Translations under genes and position numbers: made by a program | Notes under the pieces: generated by a model | Databases searched by the model: none | The model's input: only the letters and a program-made list of their open reading frames with translations | What the model was told of the DNA's origin: nothing | Shown: positions 49,040-49,142 of the stretch, one piece after another | Numbering within the stretch: position 1 is the first letter of the stretch | How the letters are laid out: each line of letters starts with the position of its first letter | NCBI GenBank assembly: GCA_964451095.1 | Contig: CAYVGI010000018.1 | Coordinates: 1-49,142, forward strand | DNA: 49,142 nucleotides | Source of the DNA: DAOTTY01 sp964451095 | GTDB taxonomy: Bacteria; Chloroflexota; Anaerolineae; Aggregatilineales; Phototrophicaceae | Direction: 5' to 3'

Positions 49040-49142
49040 AGTGCTCTTGCAACAGCACATAGACGATTGCGTCTAACTCGTCTTCGGTCAGGTTCGTGTA
49101 AGTGGGCATCCGGTGAGCGCTGCCCGCATATGTGGGTGTGAA
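49038..49142 (-). CDS. Cytochrome c (C-terminal end)
   Basis: Only the last 34 residues lie in the window. They read FTPTYAGSAHRMPTYTNLTE, then DELDAIVYVLLQEH and the stop. The R-M-P-x-Y...L-x-x-x-E-L-x-A-I-V-x-Y/V-L pattern is the typical end of class I cytochromes c: the Met is the axial heme ligand and the following helix closes the fold. The CXXCH part is beyond the right edge. It could be a free periplasmic carrier or a domain of a larger protein. Confidence 0.75.
   Translation of the reverse strand, partial: FTPTYAGSAHRMPTYTNLTEDELDAIVYVLLQEH

Noticed and set aside
47663..49060. 465-codon open frame antisense to glgC
   Set aside because: It overlaps the well-supported glgC almost completely, lacks any recognisable domain and has His/Val-rich composition typical of the shadow of a GC-rich gene.
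1..49142. CRISPR arrays, insertion sequences, prophage or integrative elements
   Set aside because: No regularly spaced repeats, transposase, integrase or phage structural genes were seen; apart from the binding-protein relic the window looks like stable chromosome.

Overview
This window is bacterial, GC-rich (an impression, not a computed value) and very compact. The mix of gene families suggests a member of the Chloroflexota, probably Anaerolineae-like. That mix includes a fused tandem 6-phosphofructokinase, a BTAD regulator, a NurA/HAS-barrel pair, AddA/AddB-type helicase-nucleases, a PIN/TRAM protein, GH57 glycogen branching and many receiver-domain proteins. The placement is inference from gene content; there is no rRNA or marker phylogeny here. 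TTG and GTG starts with good Shine-Dalgarno (SD) sequences are common, and convergent genes often share or abut stop codons.

Layout. 1-4731: end of a LivK-type ABC binding protein, a GNAT acetyltransferase, a methyltransferase/GT2 pair, a secreted PPC-like protein and an SDR paralogue that lacks two catalytic residues. 4880-8457: a NurA nuclease with a HAS-barrel partner, then a receiver protein, signal peptidase I and an FHA/zinc-ribbon protein. 8594-13445: a TauE/SafE exporter, a receiver-histidine kinase hybrid, UppP, a CrcB fluoride channel and a receiver-GAF-cyclase. 13570-15928: relic of a solute-binding protein beside the double-domain phosphofructokinase. 16089-18927: a deazaflavin-type reductase, two GT2 glycosyltransferases and a small unknown protein.

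18945-23973: an ABC exporter whose ATPase and FtsX permease genes are separated by a STAS-like and a HEAT-repeat gene, plus one unknown. 24138-29863: a flavin amine oxidase, a cysteine-free FmdB-like protein, a C2-like protein, a DUF4269 nucleotidyltransferase-fold protein, a PIN/TRAM protein and an M42 peptidase. 29864-32134: an AT-rich regulatory region, a BTAD regulator with a decayed STAND ATPase domain, and a four-helix membrane protein. 32250-33325: a GIY-YIG protein, tRNA-Val(GAC) and methylglyoxal synthase.

33328-42557 is one minus-strand operon of about 9.2 kb: receiver protein, NERD-like membrane protein with degenerate nuclease residues, AddB-like, AddA-like and a permease-like membrane protein. 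The last four are joined by 4- to 11-nt overlaps. A divergent receiver gene and a soluble histidine kinase follow (42714-44384). The right end (44473-49003) is a glycogen synthesis cluster (GH57 branching enzyme, GlgA, GlgC), then the C-terminus of a convergent cytochrome c.

The most unusual material is the AddAB operon with its receiver and NERD-like genes, the BTAD regulator with paired CCTAGG palindromes around its promoter, the NurA/HAS pair with no HerA ATPase nearby, and several proteins that keep their fold but have lost catalytic or metal-binding residues (SDR, NERD, FmdB, the second PFK half, the STAND P-loop).
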